Shown piece after piece: positions 16,657 to 26,518 of a DNA stretch of 64,000 nucleotides. Source of the stretch: Phyllobacterium myrsinacearum (GTDB lineage Bacteria > Pseudomonadota > Alphaproteobacteria > Rhizobiales > Rhizobiaceae); the NCBI RefSeq assembly GCF_002980555.1, contig NZ_PVBT01000003.1, positions 496,001 to 560,000 on the forward strand, in the 5' to 3' direction. How positions within the stretch are numbered: position 1 is the first letter of the stretch; the number at the start of each line of letters is the position of its first letter. A program made the translations under genes and the position numbers. The notes under the pieces are model-generated. The model saw only the letters and a list, made by a program, of their open reading frames with translations, searched no databases and had not been told where the DNA came from.

Positions 16657-16929
16657 ATGGCACACAAAAAAGCTGGTGGTTCGTCGCGCAACGGTCGTGA
16701 TTCCGAATCAAAGCGCCTTGGCGTGAAGAAGTTTGGCGGCGAGCGCGTGCTTGCTGGCAACATCCTCGTGCGTCAACGCGGCACCAAATGGCATGCGGGC
16801 GTCAATGTTGGCGTTGGCAAGGATCATACCCTCTTCGCACTTGAAGCCGGTGTTGTATCTTTCCGTACCAAAGCCAACGGCCGTAGTTTCGTGTCGATCG
16901 TGAACCCGATCGCCGAAGCAGCAGAATAG
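16657..16929 (+). CDS. rpmA: 50S ribosomal protein L27
   Basis: 90 residues, [15 protein letters not shown] start as in non-processed L27, and the [10 protein letters not shown] core. The ribosome binding site is AAAGGAGC. Second gene of the rplU operon, followed by a strong terminator. Confidence 0.97.
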   Translation: MAHKKAGGSSRNGRDSESKRLGVKKFGGERVLAGNILVRQRGTKWHAGVNVGVGKDHTLFALEAGVVSFRTKANGRSFVSIVNPIAEAAE

Positions 16930-16994
16930 CTGGTCCTGCTTGAAGCACCGGCGTCCCCATCGGACCCGGTGACTGGCATCCAAGCCAAGAGATC

Positions 16995-17028
16995 AAAGGG
17001 GAGATGGGGTTTCACCCATCTCCCTTTT
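16995..17028 (+). terminator. Rho-independent terminator after rpmA
   Basis: Perfect 10-bp stem GGGAGATGGG/CCCATCTCCC with a six-base loop, flanked by AA/TT pairs and followed by TTTT. It ends 20 bases before the acetyltransferase start. Confidence 0.9.
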
Positions 17029-17048
17029 CGCATCTGGAGGATAGCAAA

Positions 17049-17672
17049 ATGGTTGCCGAATTACTGGAAGACGATGAAGACAGGCTGGATCTGATAGACT
17101 GTCCGGTCCTCGTGACCGAACGCCTGGTCCTGCGCGCGCCGCACACCGAGGACGTTGACGCAATTGCCCGTCTCGCCGACAATCCCCGTGTGGCGGAAAT
17201 GCTGTCCCGCATGCCCCATCCCTACACGCAGGATCATGCGGTGGACTTCGTGCGCCGCGCCAATGCGGGCGAGATCGGCAAATGCGTCTACGCGATTACC
17301 CTTGCACAATCCGGCACCTTCATCGGCTGCTGCGGCATCAATTACCGCCGCAGCCAGGATGTGCGGATGAGCGAGCCCCGCAAGGATGAGCTGGAAATCG
17401 GCTATTGGCTGGGCGAACCCTATTGGGGCAAGGGCTATGCAACGGAAACCGCGCATGCGCTGGTGGATCTTGTGTTCCGCGCCACGCAGGTGGAAAAGCT
17501 GCACGCGTCGTGCCGCGTCTCCAACATCGGTTCGCGCCGCGTGCTTTACAAGAGCGGATTCCAGTATGCCAATACCGGCATGATGGATTCGCTTGCCGCA
17601 GGCAATGTGCCGGTCGAGCGCTATATGCTGGATCGGCGGACATGGATCGGGCTTCGCAGCTGGAACGCCTAG
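17049..17672 (+). CDS. GNAT family N-acetyltransferase (RimJ/RimL type)
   Basis: 207 residues with the GNAT fold of the RimJ/RimL-like subgroup: V-T-E-R-L-V-L-R-A-P start, E-I-G-Y-W-L-G-E-P-Y-W-G-K-G-Y-A-T-E acetyl-CoA-binding region and S-x-x-V-L-Y-K-S-G-F near the end. It transfers an acetyl group to an amine; the substrate could be a ribosomal protein terminus or a small molecule. ATG 17049 follows CTGGAGG. A GNAT gene between rpmA and obgE is usual in rhizobial genomes. Confidence 0.9.
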   Translation: MVAELLEDDEDRLDLIDCPVLVTERLVLRAPHTEDVDAIARLADNPRVAEMLSRMPHPYTQDHAVDFVRRANAGEIGKCVYAITLAQSGTFIGCCGINYRRSQDVRMSEPRKDELEIGYWLGEPYWGKGYATETAHALVDLVFRATQVEKLHASCRVSNIGSRRVLYKSGFQYANTGMMDSLAAGNVPVERYMLDRRTWIGLRSWNA

Positions 17673-17692
17673 GCGGCCCTATGCCAATCCAC

Positions 17693-17794
17693 CCTGGTGG
17701 TCATCTGATGCGGTTTGCTGCGCTTCCGGTGCTCATGGACGAAAATGTCCACTGCGCTCCGGTTCTCGTAAACCGCATCATCTGCCTCACCAGG
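17693..17794. repeat. Palindromic interspersed repeat, Bru-RS-like (about 102 bp)
   Basis: Nested inverted repeats: CCTGGTG/CACCAGG (17693-17699, 17788-17794), GATGCGGTTT/AAACCGCATC (17707-17716, 17770-17779) and TGGAC/GTCCA around a short loop near 17736-17752. Size, layout and the C-G-C-T-T-C-C-G-G-T-G-C-T-C-A-T-G core resemble the Bru-RS repeats of Brucella and Ochrobactrum as I remember them. Copy number cannot be checked here. Confidence 0.6.
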
Positions 17795-17884
17795 ATGAAT
17801 TCTCAAAAGGCCGCTGATGTCGATCTGGCCAGTTTTCTTCCCGCGCATTTTCCTGTAATGGCTCGGGGCATCAAAAAGGACTGA

Positions 17885-18925
<1,041 letters not shown>

Positions 18926-18963
18926 GTGCATCATGTCCGTGCAGAATGAGTTTGAATTTTTCA

Positions 18964-19120
18964 CCCCCCTCTGTCCTGCCGGACATCTCCCCCACAAGGG
19001 GGGAGATCAGCTTTCATTACTGCCTCGATCCGTTCTGCGGCACTGCAAAGCAAGCGAGAATGTTGATGCCGATGTGATCTCCCCCCTTGTGGGGGAGATG
19101 GGCGGCAGCCCAGAGGGGGG
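18964..19120. repeat. Long imperfect inverted repeat between obgE and proB
   Basis: Two 46-base arms (18964-19009 and 19075-19120) are inverted copies differing at only four positions, with 65 bases between them. The differences fall in a small inner stem and are compensatory: TCC-TGCC-GGA in one arm, GGC-TGCC-GCC in the other, so each arm keeps its own hairpin. This is the form of the multi-copy C-rich palindromes of Hyphomicrobiales. The right end (GAGGGGGG) lies three bases before proB and forms its ribosome binding site. Confidence 0.75.
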
Positions 19121-19123
19121 TAT

Positions 19124-20266
19124 ATGAACAATACTCTCAAACTCTCCGCCTATCGGCGGATCGTGGTCAAGATCGGTTCGGCGTTGCTGGTGGACCGCTC
19201 CAAGGGGCTGAAGCGCGACTGGCTGGAAAGCCTCGGTGCCGACGTGGCGCGGCTTGTGCAGGCGGGTGTCGAGGTGATGATCGTCTCCTCCGGCGCCATC
19301 GCCCTCGGGCGGACGGTGCTCGGATTGCCGAAAGGCGCGCTGCGGCTGGAGGAAAGCCAGGCTGCGGCTGCGGCGGGCCAGATCGAGCTTGCCAAAGCCT
19401 ATTCCGAGGTGCTGGGCGGGCATCAGCTGCGTGCTGGCCAGATCCTGCTTACCCTGTCCGACACCGAGGAACGCCGTCGCTATCTCAATGCCCGCGCCAC
19501 GGTTGGCACCCTGCTGCGGCTCAAGGCTGTGCCCGTCATCAATGAGAATGACACCGTGGCGACCACGGAAATCCGCTATGGTGACAATGACCGGCTTGCC
19601 GCGCGGGTGGCGACAATGATGGGAGCGGATCTTCTGATTCTTCTGTCCGACATTGACGGGCTCTATACCGCCCCGCCGCATCAGAACCCCGATGCGCTGT
19701 TCCTGCCGGTTGTCGACGCCATCACCCCCGACATCGAAGCCATGGCCGGTGCGGCTGCGTCGGAATATTCGCGCGGCGGCATGAAGACCAAGCTCGATGC
19801 CGGCAAGATTGCCAATGCGGCGGGCACGGCGATGATCATTGCTTCCGGCACGCGCATGCATCCGCTTGCTGCCATCGATGCGGGTGAACGGTCGACGCTG
19901 TTCAGGCCGAGCCTCAATCCGGTGAATGCATGGAAGACCTGGATTTCGGGCAATCTCGAGCCAGCCGGGCGGCTGGTGATCGACGAGGGTGCGCTGACGG
20001 CGCTCAAATCCGGCAAATCGCTTCTGGCTGCCGGTGTCCGTGACGTGGCCGGCCAGTTCACCCGCGGCGATACGGTTGCAGTGGTCGGCCCGGATGGACG
20101 CGAAGCCGCGCGCGGCCTTGTTGCCTATGATGCCGCAGATGCCGTAAGAATTGCAGGGCGCAAGACCAATGAGATTGCCGCGATCCTCGGTTACGATGCC
20201 CGGTCGGCGATGATTCACCGGGATGATCTGGTTGTACGCGCAGCAAAACGTGCTGCGAAGGAGTGA
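19124..20266 (+). CDS. proB: Glutamate 5-kinase
   Basis: 380 residues: amino-acid kinase domain (about 1-260, [28 protein letters not shown]) and a C-terminal PUA domain (about 280-370). It phosphorylates glutamate in the first step of proline synthesis. It forms an operon with proA four bases downstream. The ATG is preceded by the purine end of the palindromic repeat. Confidence 0.96.
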   Translation: MNNTLKLSAYRRIVVKIGSALLVDRSKGLKRDWLESLGADVARLVQAGVEVMIVSSGAIALGRTVLGLPKGALRLEESQAAAAAGQIELAKAYSEVLGGHQLRAGQILLTLSDTEERRRYLNARATVGTLLRLKAVPVINENDTVATTEIRYGDNDRLAARVATMMGADLLILLSDIDGLYTAPPHQNPDALFLPVVDAITPDIEAMAGAAASEYSRGGMKTKLDAGKIANAAGTAMIIASGTRMHPLAAIDAGERSTLFRPSLNPVNAWKTWISGNLEPAGRLVIDEGALTALKSGKSLLAAGVRDVAGQFTRGDTVAVVGPDGREAARGLVAYDAADAVRIAGRKTNEIAAILGYDARSAMIHRDDLVVRAAKRAAKE

Positions 20267-20269
20267 GAA

Positions 20270-21553
20270 ATGCTGGGACGGGTCGAACCGATTGACGACA
20301 TTGCTGAATTGATGGCCGGAATCGGCCGCAAAGCCCGTGCCGCAGCCCAGCCCCTGTCCATCGCTTCGCCGGAACAGAAAATGATCGCACTGATCGCCAT
20401 GGCGGATGCGGTGGATCGCCGTGCTGCGGAGATTCTGGAGGCCAACCGGCAGGATATGGCCGATGGCGAAAAGGCCGGGATGGCCGCCTCCCTGCTCGAC
20501 CGGCTGAAACTCGATACCGGCCGTATTGCCGCGATCTCGGAAAGCATCCGCACCATTGCCGCCCTCAAGGACCCGGTCGGCGACATCATTGCGGAATGGG
20601 ACCGCCCCAACGGCCTGCATATTGAGCGCGTGCGTACGCCGCTCGGTGTTATCGGCGTGATTTACGAAAGCCGCCCGAACGTAACAGCCGATGCGGGTGC
20701 CCTTTGCCTGAAGTCGGGCAATGCCGTCATCCTGCGCGGCGGTTCGGATTCCGCCCACTCCTCCCGCGCCATCCATGCGGCGCTGGCCGAAGGGCTCGAA
20801 GCGGCGGATTTGCCTGCGGACGCCATCCAGCTCATCCCGGTGACGGACCGTGCCGCGGTCGGCGAAATGCTGAAGGGGCTGGACGGCAATCTCGACGTCA
20901 TTATTCCGCGCGGCGGCAAGAGCCTTGTGGCCCGGGTGCAGGCGGAAGCGCGCGTGCCGGTCTTTGCCCATCTCGAAGGCCTCTGCCATGTCTATGTCGA
21001 CGCCTCCGCTGATCTCGACATGGCGCGCCGGATTATCGTCAATGCCAAGATGCGCCGGACCGGCGTCTGCGGTTCGGCCGAGACACTGCTGCTCGACCGG
21101 CTGATCGCCCCTGCGCGTCTTTTGCCGCTGCTTGAGGATCTGCATGCGGCAGGCTGCGAAATTCGCGGTGATGCTTCGGTCGTCCAGCTGTTTGTCGCGG
21201 CAAAACCGGCGACGGAGGAAGACTGGTCGACGGAATATCTCGATGCCATCATATCCGTGAAGTTGGTTGACGGCATTGGCGACGCGATCGCGCATATCAA
21301 TCGCTATTCGTCCCACCATACGGAAGCGGTGATTGCCGAGGACGTGCATGTGGTCGAGCGGTTCTTCAATGAGATCGACTCTGCCATCCTCTTGCACAAT
21401 GCCTCGACGCAGTTTGCCGATGGCGGCGAATTCGGCATGGGCGCGGAAATCGGCATCGCGACGGGCAAGATGCACGCGCGAGGCCCCGTGGGGGTGGAGC
21501 AATTGACATCCTTCAAATACCGCGTTCGCGGCAATGGCCAGACCCGCCCGTGA
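20270..21553 (+). CDS. proA: Gamma-glutamyl phosphate reductase
   Basis: 427 residues, aldehyde-dehydrogenase fold. The signature around the catalytic cysteine ([16 protein letters not shown]) and the cofactor region Y-E-S-R-P-N-V-T are present. NADPH-dependent second step of proline synthesis, giving glutamate semialdehyde. It follows proB by three bases and its stop overlaps the nadD start. Confidence 0.96.
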   Translation: MLGRVEPIDDIAELMAGIGRKARAAAQPLSIASPEQKMIALIAMADAVDRRAAEILEANRQDMADGEKAGMAASLLDRLKLDTGRIAAISESIRTIAALKDPVGDIIAEWDRPNGLHIERVRTPLGVIGVIYESRPNVTADAGALCLKSGNAVILRGGSDSAHSSRAIHAALAEGLEAADLPADAIQLIPVTDRAAVGEMLKGLDGNLDVIIPRGGKSLVARVQAEARVPVFAHLEGLCHVYVDASADLDMARRIIVNAKMRRTGVCGSAETLLLDRLIAPARLLPLLEDLHAAGCEIRGDASVVQLFVAAKPATEEDWSTEYLDAIISVKLVDGIGDAIAHINRYSSHHTEAVIAEDVHVVERFFNEIDSAILLHNASTQFADGGEFGMGAEIGIATGKMHARGPVGVEQLTSFKYRVRGNGQTRP

Positions 21554-22206
21554 CATCCATCGATGCGTTACGTCACGATTTTCCCGGCGTGAGCGATGCG
21601 CATCTGCGCATGCCTTTCGTTGAAAAGGGCATGACCGTCGGGCTGTTTGGCGGATCGTTCAATCCGCCCCATGCCGGCCACGCGCTGGTGGCGGAAATCT
21701 CGCTGCGCCGGCTGCAGCTCGACCAGCTCTGGTGGATTGTCACGCCGGGTAATCCGTTGAAGGACACACGCCATCTGGCGCCTCTGGCGGAACGGCTGAA
21801 ATTGTGCGAACAGCAAGTGCATGACCCGCGCATCAAGGTAACGGCGTTTGAAGCCGCCTATAATGTGCGGTATACCGCCGATACGCTGGCTTTGATCAAG
21901 GCACGCAATCCGGGTGTGCATTTTGTCTGGATCATGGGGGCGGACAATCTTGCCGATTTTCACCGCTGGCAGCGCTGGCAGAAGATTGCCATGACGTTTC
22001 CCATCGCGGTGATCGACCGGCCCGGTTCGACCCTGGCATTTCTCTCGTCGCGCATGGCTAAGACGTTTGACTATGCCCGCTTCGACGAGGATGACGCGCC
22101 GCTGCTGGCACGGGCACCCGCGCCAGCCTGGACGTTCATCCATGGCCCGCGCTCATCGCTGTCATCGACGGCGATACGCAACGGAGCCGTAAAACGGCAG
22201 AAATGA
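21550..22206 (+). CDS. nadD: Nicotinate-nucleotide adenylyltransferase
   Basis: 218 residues from GTG 21550, which overlaps the proA stop (GTGA). The nucleotidyltransferase motif [14 protein letters not shown] (HxGH at about 41-44) and the S-S-T-A-I-R end motif are clear. It makes deamido-NAD in NAD synthesis. An ATG at 21610 is an alternative start giving a protein nearer the usual length. Confidence 0.94.
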   Translation: MTSIDALRHDFPGVSDAHLRMPFVEKGMTVGLFGGSFNPPHAGHALVAEISLRRLQLDQLWWIVTPGNPLKDTRHLAPLAERLKLCEQQVHDPRIKVTAFEAAYNVRYTADTLALIKARNPGVHFVWIMGADNLADFHRWQRWQKIAMTFPIAVIDRPGSTLAFLSSRMAKTFDYARFDEDDAPLLARAPAPAWTFIHGPRSSLSSTAIRNGAVKRQK

Positions 22207-22236
22207 AAACGTGAACAAAGGCCGTGCCGCGACGTC

Positions 22237-22265
22237 TTGAAAGTGTCATGCGACTCTGCCTATCT
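22237..22265 (+). promoter_or_regulatory. Possible promoter of rsfS-rlmH
   Basis: TTGAAA at 22237-22242, 17 bases, CTATCT at 22260-22265, in the 149-base gap after nadD. Good spacing and alphaproteobacterial-looking hexamers. Confidence 0.45.
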
Positions 22266-22355
22266 TAATAACGTGCAGCAAGATTAAAGGCTGCGGCGCG
22301 TTGTTCTTATTGGAAAGGAAATACACTGAGAACAGCAATTCAGAAGAAGGATGCC

Positions 22356-22739
22356 TTGGCACCTTCAACGGCGGAGATGAACGGTGCGACTTCCGTTTCT
22401 CTTGCCCTCCAGACAGTCCTTGCCAGTCTCGACGACTCCAAGGCTGAAAAAATTGTCCCCATCGATCTTCGCGGAAAATCTGTCATCGGCGACCATATGG
22501 TCATCGCATCGGGCCGCTCACACCGTCACGTAACGGCGGTGGCCGATCAGCTCCTGCGTGCGCTGAAGGAAAGCGGTCACGGAAACAATGCGAAGGTTGA
22601 AGGTCTTTCCAGCGGTGACTGGGTGCTGATCGACACGGGCGATATCATCATCCATATTTTCCGTCCTGAAGTGCGTGAGTTCTACAACATCGAAAAGATG
22701 TGGCAGTCTCCCGAACTTGACGGGGAAACCGTACACTAG
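22356..22739 (+). CDS. rsfS: Ribosome silencing factor RsfS (Iojap/YbeB)
   Basis: The core V-L-A-S-L-D-D-S-K-A-E-K-I-V-P-I-D-L-R-G-K-S and D-W-V-L-I-D-T-G-D-I-I-I-H-I-F are diagnostic. RsfS binds L14 and blocks subunit joining during starvation. The start is uncertain: TTG 22356 has GAAGGA four bases upstream, ATG 22377 has none at proper distance, and an in-frame CTG at 22326 lies five bases after AAAGGAA. I report TTG. Between nadD and rlmH, as in most relatives. Confidence 0.93.
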   Translation: MAPSTAEMNGATSVSLALQTVLASLDDSKAEKIVPIDLRGKSVIGDHMVIASGRSHRHVTAVADQLLRALKESGHGNNAKVEGLSSGDWVLIDTGDIIIHIFRPEVREFYNIEKMWQSPELDGETVH

Positions 22740-22745
22740 AGCAAG

Positions 22746-22764
22746 GTGTGCCGTTACGGCACAC
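22746..22764. terminator. Perfect hairpin after rsfS
   Basis: GTGTGCCG-TTA-CGGCACAC, 8 bp and three-base loop, seven bases after the rsfS stop. There is no T run, so it may be a processing or stability element rather than a terminator. Confidence 0.4.
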
Positions 22765-22905
22765 GGAGCCTGGTGTAAGAAAGTTCTGACGGATCGGAGT
22801 ATCCCGGCATAACGCCAGCGGGATGCTTCGGGCGGCTGGCTGATATGGACCGGTCAAGCGCCGGAGAGTGCTCTTCGCGCCGGGTGACAAAGGACTGGAC
22901 GTGCC

Positions 22906-23388
22906 ATGCGTATCACCGTTTTTGCCGTGGGCCGGATGAAATCTGGCCCCGAACGGGAACTGGCAGACCGCTATTTCGACCGGTTGAAGAAAACCGGTTC
23001 GCCGCTTGGTCTCGAATTCAACGCCGTCACCGAAATCACCGAAAGCCGCGCCCAGCAGCCGGACCTGCGCAAACAGGAAGAGTCCGCCAAAGTGCTGGAA
23101 GCGCTGGATCAGGGCGGTGTGCTCGTTCTTCTCGACGAGCGCGGCAAGACCATGCCATCGGAAGACTTCGCCCATGCAATCGCGCGGTTTCGTGACGATG
23201 GCAAGCGCCAGCTGCTCCTGGCAATCGGCGGGCCTGACGGCCACGATGCTGATTTAAGAAAGCGCGCCGATCTCGTGCTGGCGCTTGGCGCCATGACCTG
23301 GCCGCACCAGATTGTCCGGATTCTCGTGGCGGAACAGCTTTACCGCGCGACTACGATCCTTTCCGGGCACCCGTATCACCGGGTGTGA
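22906..23388 (+). CDS. rlmH: 23S rRNA pseudouridine-1915 N3-methyltransferase
   Basis: 160 residues, SPOUT-class. The fold shows L-D-E-R-G-K-x-x-x-S-E-D-F-A, A-I-G-G-P-D-G-H and L-G-A-M-T-W-P-H-Q-I-V-R-I-L-V-A-E-Q-L-Y-R-A, ending in H-P-Y-H-R-V, the conserved C-terminus that contacts rRNA. It methylates pseudouridine 1915 in helix 69 on assembled 70S ribosomes. Follows rsfS. Confidence 0.97.
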   Translation: MRITVFAVGRMKSGPERELADRYFDRLKKTGSPLGLEFNAVTEITESRAQQPDLRKQEESAKVLEALDQGGVLVLLDERGKTMPSEDFAHAIARFRDDGKRQLLLAIGGPDGHDADLRKRADLVLALGAMTWPHQIVRILVAEQLYRATTILSGHPYHRV

Positions 23389-23391
23389 GGT

Positions 23392-23426
23392 GTTTTCGCC
23401 ACCTCCGGCCGGAGATGGCGAAAAAC
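23392..23426. repeat. Inverted repeat between convergent rlmH and DUF3011 gene
   Basis: GTTTTCGCCA ... TGGCGAAAAAC arms with an inner CTCCGG/CCGGAG, making a long hairpin on either strand. T runs lie on the 5' side of the stem for the plus strand, so it is not a classic terminator for rlmH. Confidence 0.5.
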
Positions 23427-23443
23427 GGGACCCTTAATGCCGA

Positions 23444-23824
23444 TCAATAATCGTCCGGCTGGTAGTAGCGGTCATCGCGGTATTCACGCCGGTAGTCGCG
23501 GCGGGGATAGCGGTCATCCCGCCAGCGCGGACGGTCGTCGCGGTCCCGCCAGCGCGGACGCTCGGCACTGTCGGCAAAGACCGCCGAGCAGCCCTTGTCC
23601 ACCCAGATGGTGCCGCGGCTGAAGCCCCAGCTCTGGCCGGGAATGCAGGCCGAACCCGAAAGCTGCCTGATGATCCGCGGCCGGCGCATGTCGGTCTCGC
23701 ATTCATTGTAACGGAAGCTGCGCGATTCGCATCTGATGGGCCGTTCCTGCGCCTGTGCGGCTGGAACCGTTACGAACTGCATACCCCCCAGGGTTACAGC
23801 CATGGCTAGTATATATCGGTACAT
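23444..23824 (-). CDS. DUF3011 secreted protein
   Basis: 126 residues: signal peptide (M-Y-R-Y-I-L-A-M-A-V-T-L ... A-Q-A-Q), then one DUF3011 unit with C-E-S-R-S-F-R-Y-N-E-C, R-Q-L-S-G-S-A-C, Q-S-W-G-F and I-W-V-D-K-G-C-S-A-V-F, and a tail of Arg/Asp/Tyr repeats (R-D-D-R-Y). DUF3011 domains are extracytoplasmic with paired cysteines; the function is not known. ATG 23824 has GAGAGGGA just upstream, preferred over 23872. Single gene. Confidence 0.85.
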   Translation of the reverse strand: MYRYILAMAVTLGGMQFVTVPAAQAQERPIRCESRSFRYNECETDMRRPRIIRQLSGSACIPGQSWGFSRGTIWVDKGCSAVFADSAERPRWRDRDDRPRWRDDRYPRRDYRREYRDDRYYQPDDY

Positions 23825-23937
23825 TTTCCCTCTCCGATATGATGACAACACGCTGAAAGCGCATGTGTTCAAGGCGCAATTGTGGTGTTTGTTCCGCGCC
23901 CGTCAATCACATTTCCACCATTGCCTGTTATGCTTTG

Positions 23938-24819
23938 TCAGGTGAATCGTCCAGTCTCGCCGTTGACGAGATCGGAGATGAAGCTGGAGACCGCCGTGAT
24001 GCGGCGCAGGGTGCGCACCGATTCATGATAGGCAAGCCAATAGGACCGGTGAATTGTGCGTTCCGGCAGGACCGGCACGAGGTCGGGATACTCCCGTGCG
24101 ATGAATGTATGCAGGATACCAATGCCCGCCCCCGCCTTCACCGCTTCCACCTGTCCGATGGCACTGGAAATCTCGAAAGCGGGACGCCATTCGCGGGTGA
24201 TTTCGGGCGCATAGTTCAGCGAAGGGCTGATGACCAGATCGTCGACATAACCGACCAGCCGGTGTTTCGGCAGATCGTCGATACTGCGCGGTGCCGCGCG
24301 TTCAGCGAGATAGGACCGGCTGGCGTAGAGGCAAAGGGTGTAGTCAACGAGCTTTTTCGCCACGAGACGCCCCTGATCGGGCCGGTCGACCGTAATGGCT
24401 ATGTCAGCCTCGCGCCGCGACAGCGAGAAGGAACGGGGGACCGGAACAAGCTGAATCTTGAGGTCGGGATAGCGGGCGGTGAGGGTGGCAAGGCGCGGCG
24501 CGAGGAAGGAGACGCCGAAACCGTCCGGCGCGCCAATGCGCACCGAGCCGGAAATGGACACATCGGCGTCGCCAAGCGAGGAGCGGATCGACAGCATTTC
24601 AGCCTCCATGCGCTCGGCCGACAGGAGGAATTCTTCACCGGCATGGGTCAGCTCGCAGCCATTGGTGCGGCGGGTCAGCAGCTTGGTGTTGATGTCATTC
24701 TCCAGCGCCGTCAGACGGCGCGCCACGGTCGCGTGATTGACGCCAAGCCGCTTGGCTGCGCCGAGTATTTGACCCGAACGCGCCACAGCCAGAAAAATCC
24801 GCACATCGTCCCAGTTCAT
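23938..24819 (-). CDS. LysR family transcriptional regulator
   Basis: 293 residues: N-terminal winged helix (W-D-D-V-R-I-F-L-A-V-A-R-S-G; A-A-K-R-L-G-V-N-H-A-T-V-A-R-R) and a C-terminal effector domain. Divergent from mmsA with a 132-base gap, so it most likely controls that gene. The inducer is unknown. Confidence 0.93.
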   Translation of the reverse strand: MNWDDVRIFLAVARSGQILGAAKRLGVNHATVARRLTALENDINTKLLTRRTNGCELTHAGEEFLLSAERMEAEMLSIRSSLGDADVSISGSVRIGAPDGFGVSFLAPRLATLTARYPDLKIQLVPVPRSFSLSRREADIAITVDRPDQGRLVAKKLVDYTLCLYASRSYLAERAAPRSIDDLPKHRLVGYVDDLVISPSLNYAPEITREWRPAFEISSAIGQVEAVKAGAGIGILHTFIAREYPDLVPVLPERTIHRSYWLAYHESVRTLRRITAVSSFISDLVNGETGRFT

Positions 24820-24844
24820 TCGTTGGCCTCCTCCCCGATTCGTA

Positions 24845-24901
24845 CTTCAATTTTTGCACAACGGATACGCTTTTGCTCGGCTTGCAATAAAAAATTTGAA
24901 G
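24845..24901. promoter_or_regulatory. Imperfect dyad in the LysR-mmsA gap
   Basis: CTTCAATTTTTGCA at 24845-24858 and TGCAATAAAAAATTTGAAG at 24883-24901 are inverted copies apart from short insertions. The setting suggests a LysR-type operator region; binding is inferred. Confidence 0.35.
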
Positions 24902-24951
24902 CGTGATGATGGGGTAACGAAATTCAGTCAATCCCAGGGAGGTTGCTCGCA

Positions 24952-26448
24952 ATGCGTGAAGTCGGACATTTTATCGGTGGCAAGCATGTCGCCGGAACAA
25001 GCGGTCGCACGGCCGAAATTTTCCAGCCCATGGACGGCACCGTTCAGGGCCGCGTGGCGCTGGCAACCCCCAATGAAGTGCGCGCAGCCATTGCCAATGC
25101 CAAGGCGGCACAGCCGGCCTGGGCTGCAACCAACCCGCAGCGCCGTGCGCGCGTCTTGCGCAAGTTCCTTGATCTCGTCGAAGCCGAATACGACTCGCTT
25201 GCCGAACTTCTGGCGCGCGAGCACGGCAAGACCATTCCCGATGCCAAGGGCGATATCCAGCGCGGTCTGGAAGTGGTCGAGGTTTGCCTCGGCTCGGCCC
25301 ACATGCTCAAGGGCGAGTTCACCGACAATGCCGGTACGGGCATTGATGTTTACTCCATGCGCCAGCCGCTCGGCGTCGTTGCCGGTATCACCCCGTTCAA
25401 TTTCCCGGCGATGATCCCGCTGTGGAAGGCCGGTCCGGCGATTGCGTCGGGCAATGCCTTCATTCTGAAGCCATCCGAGCGCGATCCGGGCGTGCCGATG
25501 CGTCTGGCCGAACTCTTCATCGAAGCCGGCCTGCCGGCAGGCATCTTCAACGTCGTCAATGGCGACAAGGAAGCTGTCGACACCATTCTGGATGATCCGG
25601 ATATCAAGGCTGTCGGCTTCGTCGGTTCGACACCGATTGCCCAGTACATCTATTCGCGCGCCACGGCCAACGGCAAGCGTGCCCAGTGCTTCGGCGGTGC
25701 CAAGAACCACATGATCATCATGCCCGATGCCGACATGGACCAGACGGTCGACGCCCTGATCGGCGCCGGTTACGGTTCGGCCGGCGAGCGCTGCATGGCG
25801 ATCTCCGTTGCCGTTCCCGTCGGCAAGGACACCGCAGACCGTCTCGTCGAGCGCCTGATCCCGCGGGTTGAAAGCCTCAAGGTTGGCCCGTCCACCGATA
25901 TGACGGCGGATTACGGTCCCGTGGTGACCCAGCAGGCACTGGATCGCATCAAGGGCTATGTCGATCTCGGCGTGAAGGAAGGCGCGAAGCTCGTCGTCGA
26001 TGGCCGCGGCTTCAAGATGCAGGGCTATGAGAATGGCTACTACATGGGGGGCTGCCTGTTCGATCACGTCACCCCTGACATGCGCATCTACAAGGAAGAA
26101 ATTTTTGGTCCGGTTCTCGGCATTGTCCGCGCCGACACCTATGAGGATGCGATCCGTCTGCCGAACGAACACGAATACGGCAATGGCGTTGCGATCTTCA
26201 CCCGTGACGGCGATGCTGCCCGGGATTTTGCCTCGCGCGTTCAGGTTGGCATGGTTGGCATCAATGTGCCCATTCCGGTGCCGATCGCCTATTACACCTT
26301 CGGCGGCTGGAAGGGCTCCGGCTTCGGCGATCTGAACCAGCATGGCCCGGATGCCTTCCGCTTCTACACCAAGACCAAGACCGTCACCTCGCGCTGGCCG
26401 TCGGGCGTCAAGAACGGGGCCGAGTTCGTCATTCCGACGATGAAGTAA
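24952..26448 (+). CDS. mmsA: CoA-acylating methylmalonate-semialdehyde dehydrogenase
   Basis: 498 residues, aldehyde dehydrogenase family. The family-specific Y-G-S-A-G-E-R-C-M-A catalytic cysteine region, the I-T-P-F-N-F-P-A-M-I-P-L-W cofactor stretch and G-G-A-K-N-H-M-I-I-M-P-D-A-D mark the CoA-dependent MmsA/IolA group. It converts methylmalonate or malonate semialdehyde to propionyl- or acetyl-CoA in valine or inositol breakdown. ATG 24952 follows CAGGGAGG. The other valine or inositol genes are not here. Confidence 0.94.
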   Translation: MREVGHFIGGKHVAGTSGRTAEIFQPMDGTVQGRVALATPNEVRAAIANAKAAQPAWAATNPQRRARVLRKFLDLVEAEYDSLAELLAREHGKTIPDAKGDIQRGLEVVEVCLGSAHMLKGEFTDNAGTGIDVYSMRQPLGVVAGITPFNFPAMIPLWKAGPAIASGNAFILKPSERDPGVPMRLAELFIEAGLPAGIFNVVNGDKEAVDTILDDPDIKAVGFVGSTPIAQYIYSRATANGKRAQCFGGAKNHMIIMPDADMDQTVDALIGAGYGSAGERCMAISVAVPVGKDTADRLVERLIPRVESLKVGPSTDMTADYGPVVTQQALDRIKGYVDLGVKEGAKLVVDGRGFKMQGYENGYYMGGCLFDHVTPDMRIYKEEIFGPVLGIVRADTYEDAIRLPNEHEYGNGVAIFTRDGDAARDFASRVQVGMVGINVPIPVPIAYYTFGGWKGSGFGDLNQHGPDAFRFYTKTKTVTSRWPSGVKNGAEFVIPTMK

Positions 26449-26464
26449 ATCGCTTTGAGCTTTG

Positions 26465-26500
26465 AAATCGCCGTCCGGTTCCGCACCGGGCGGCGATTTT
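26465..26500 (+). terminator. Rho-independent terminator after mmsA
   Basis: AAATCGCCG-T-CCGGT, loop TCCGC, ACCGG-G-CGGCGATTT followed by TTCTTTT: fourteen pairs with one mismatch. Confidence 0.88.
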
Positions 26501-26518
26501 CTTTTGGGCCGAACGGGC

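Noticed and set aside
19007-21556. Very long minus-strand open frame opposite proB-proA
   Set aside because: Mirror of GC-rich coding sequence; proB and proA are certain on the other strand.
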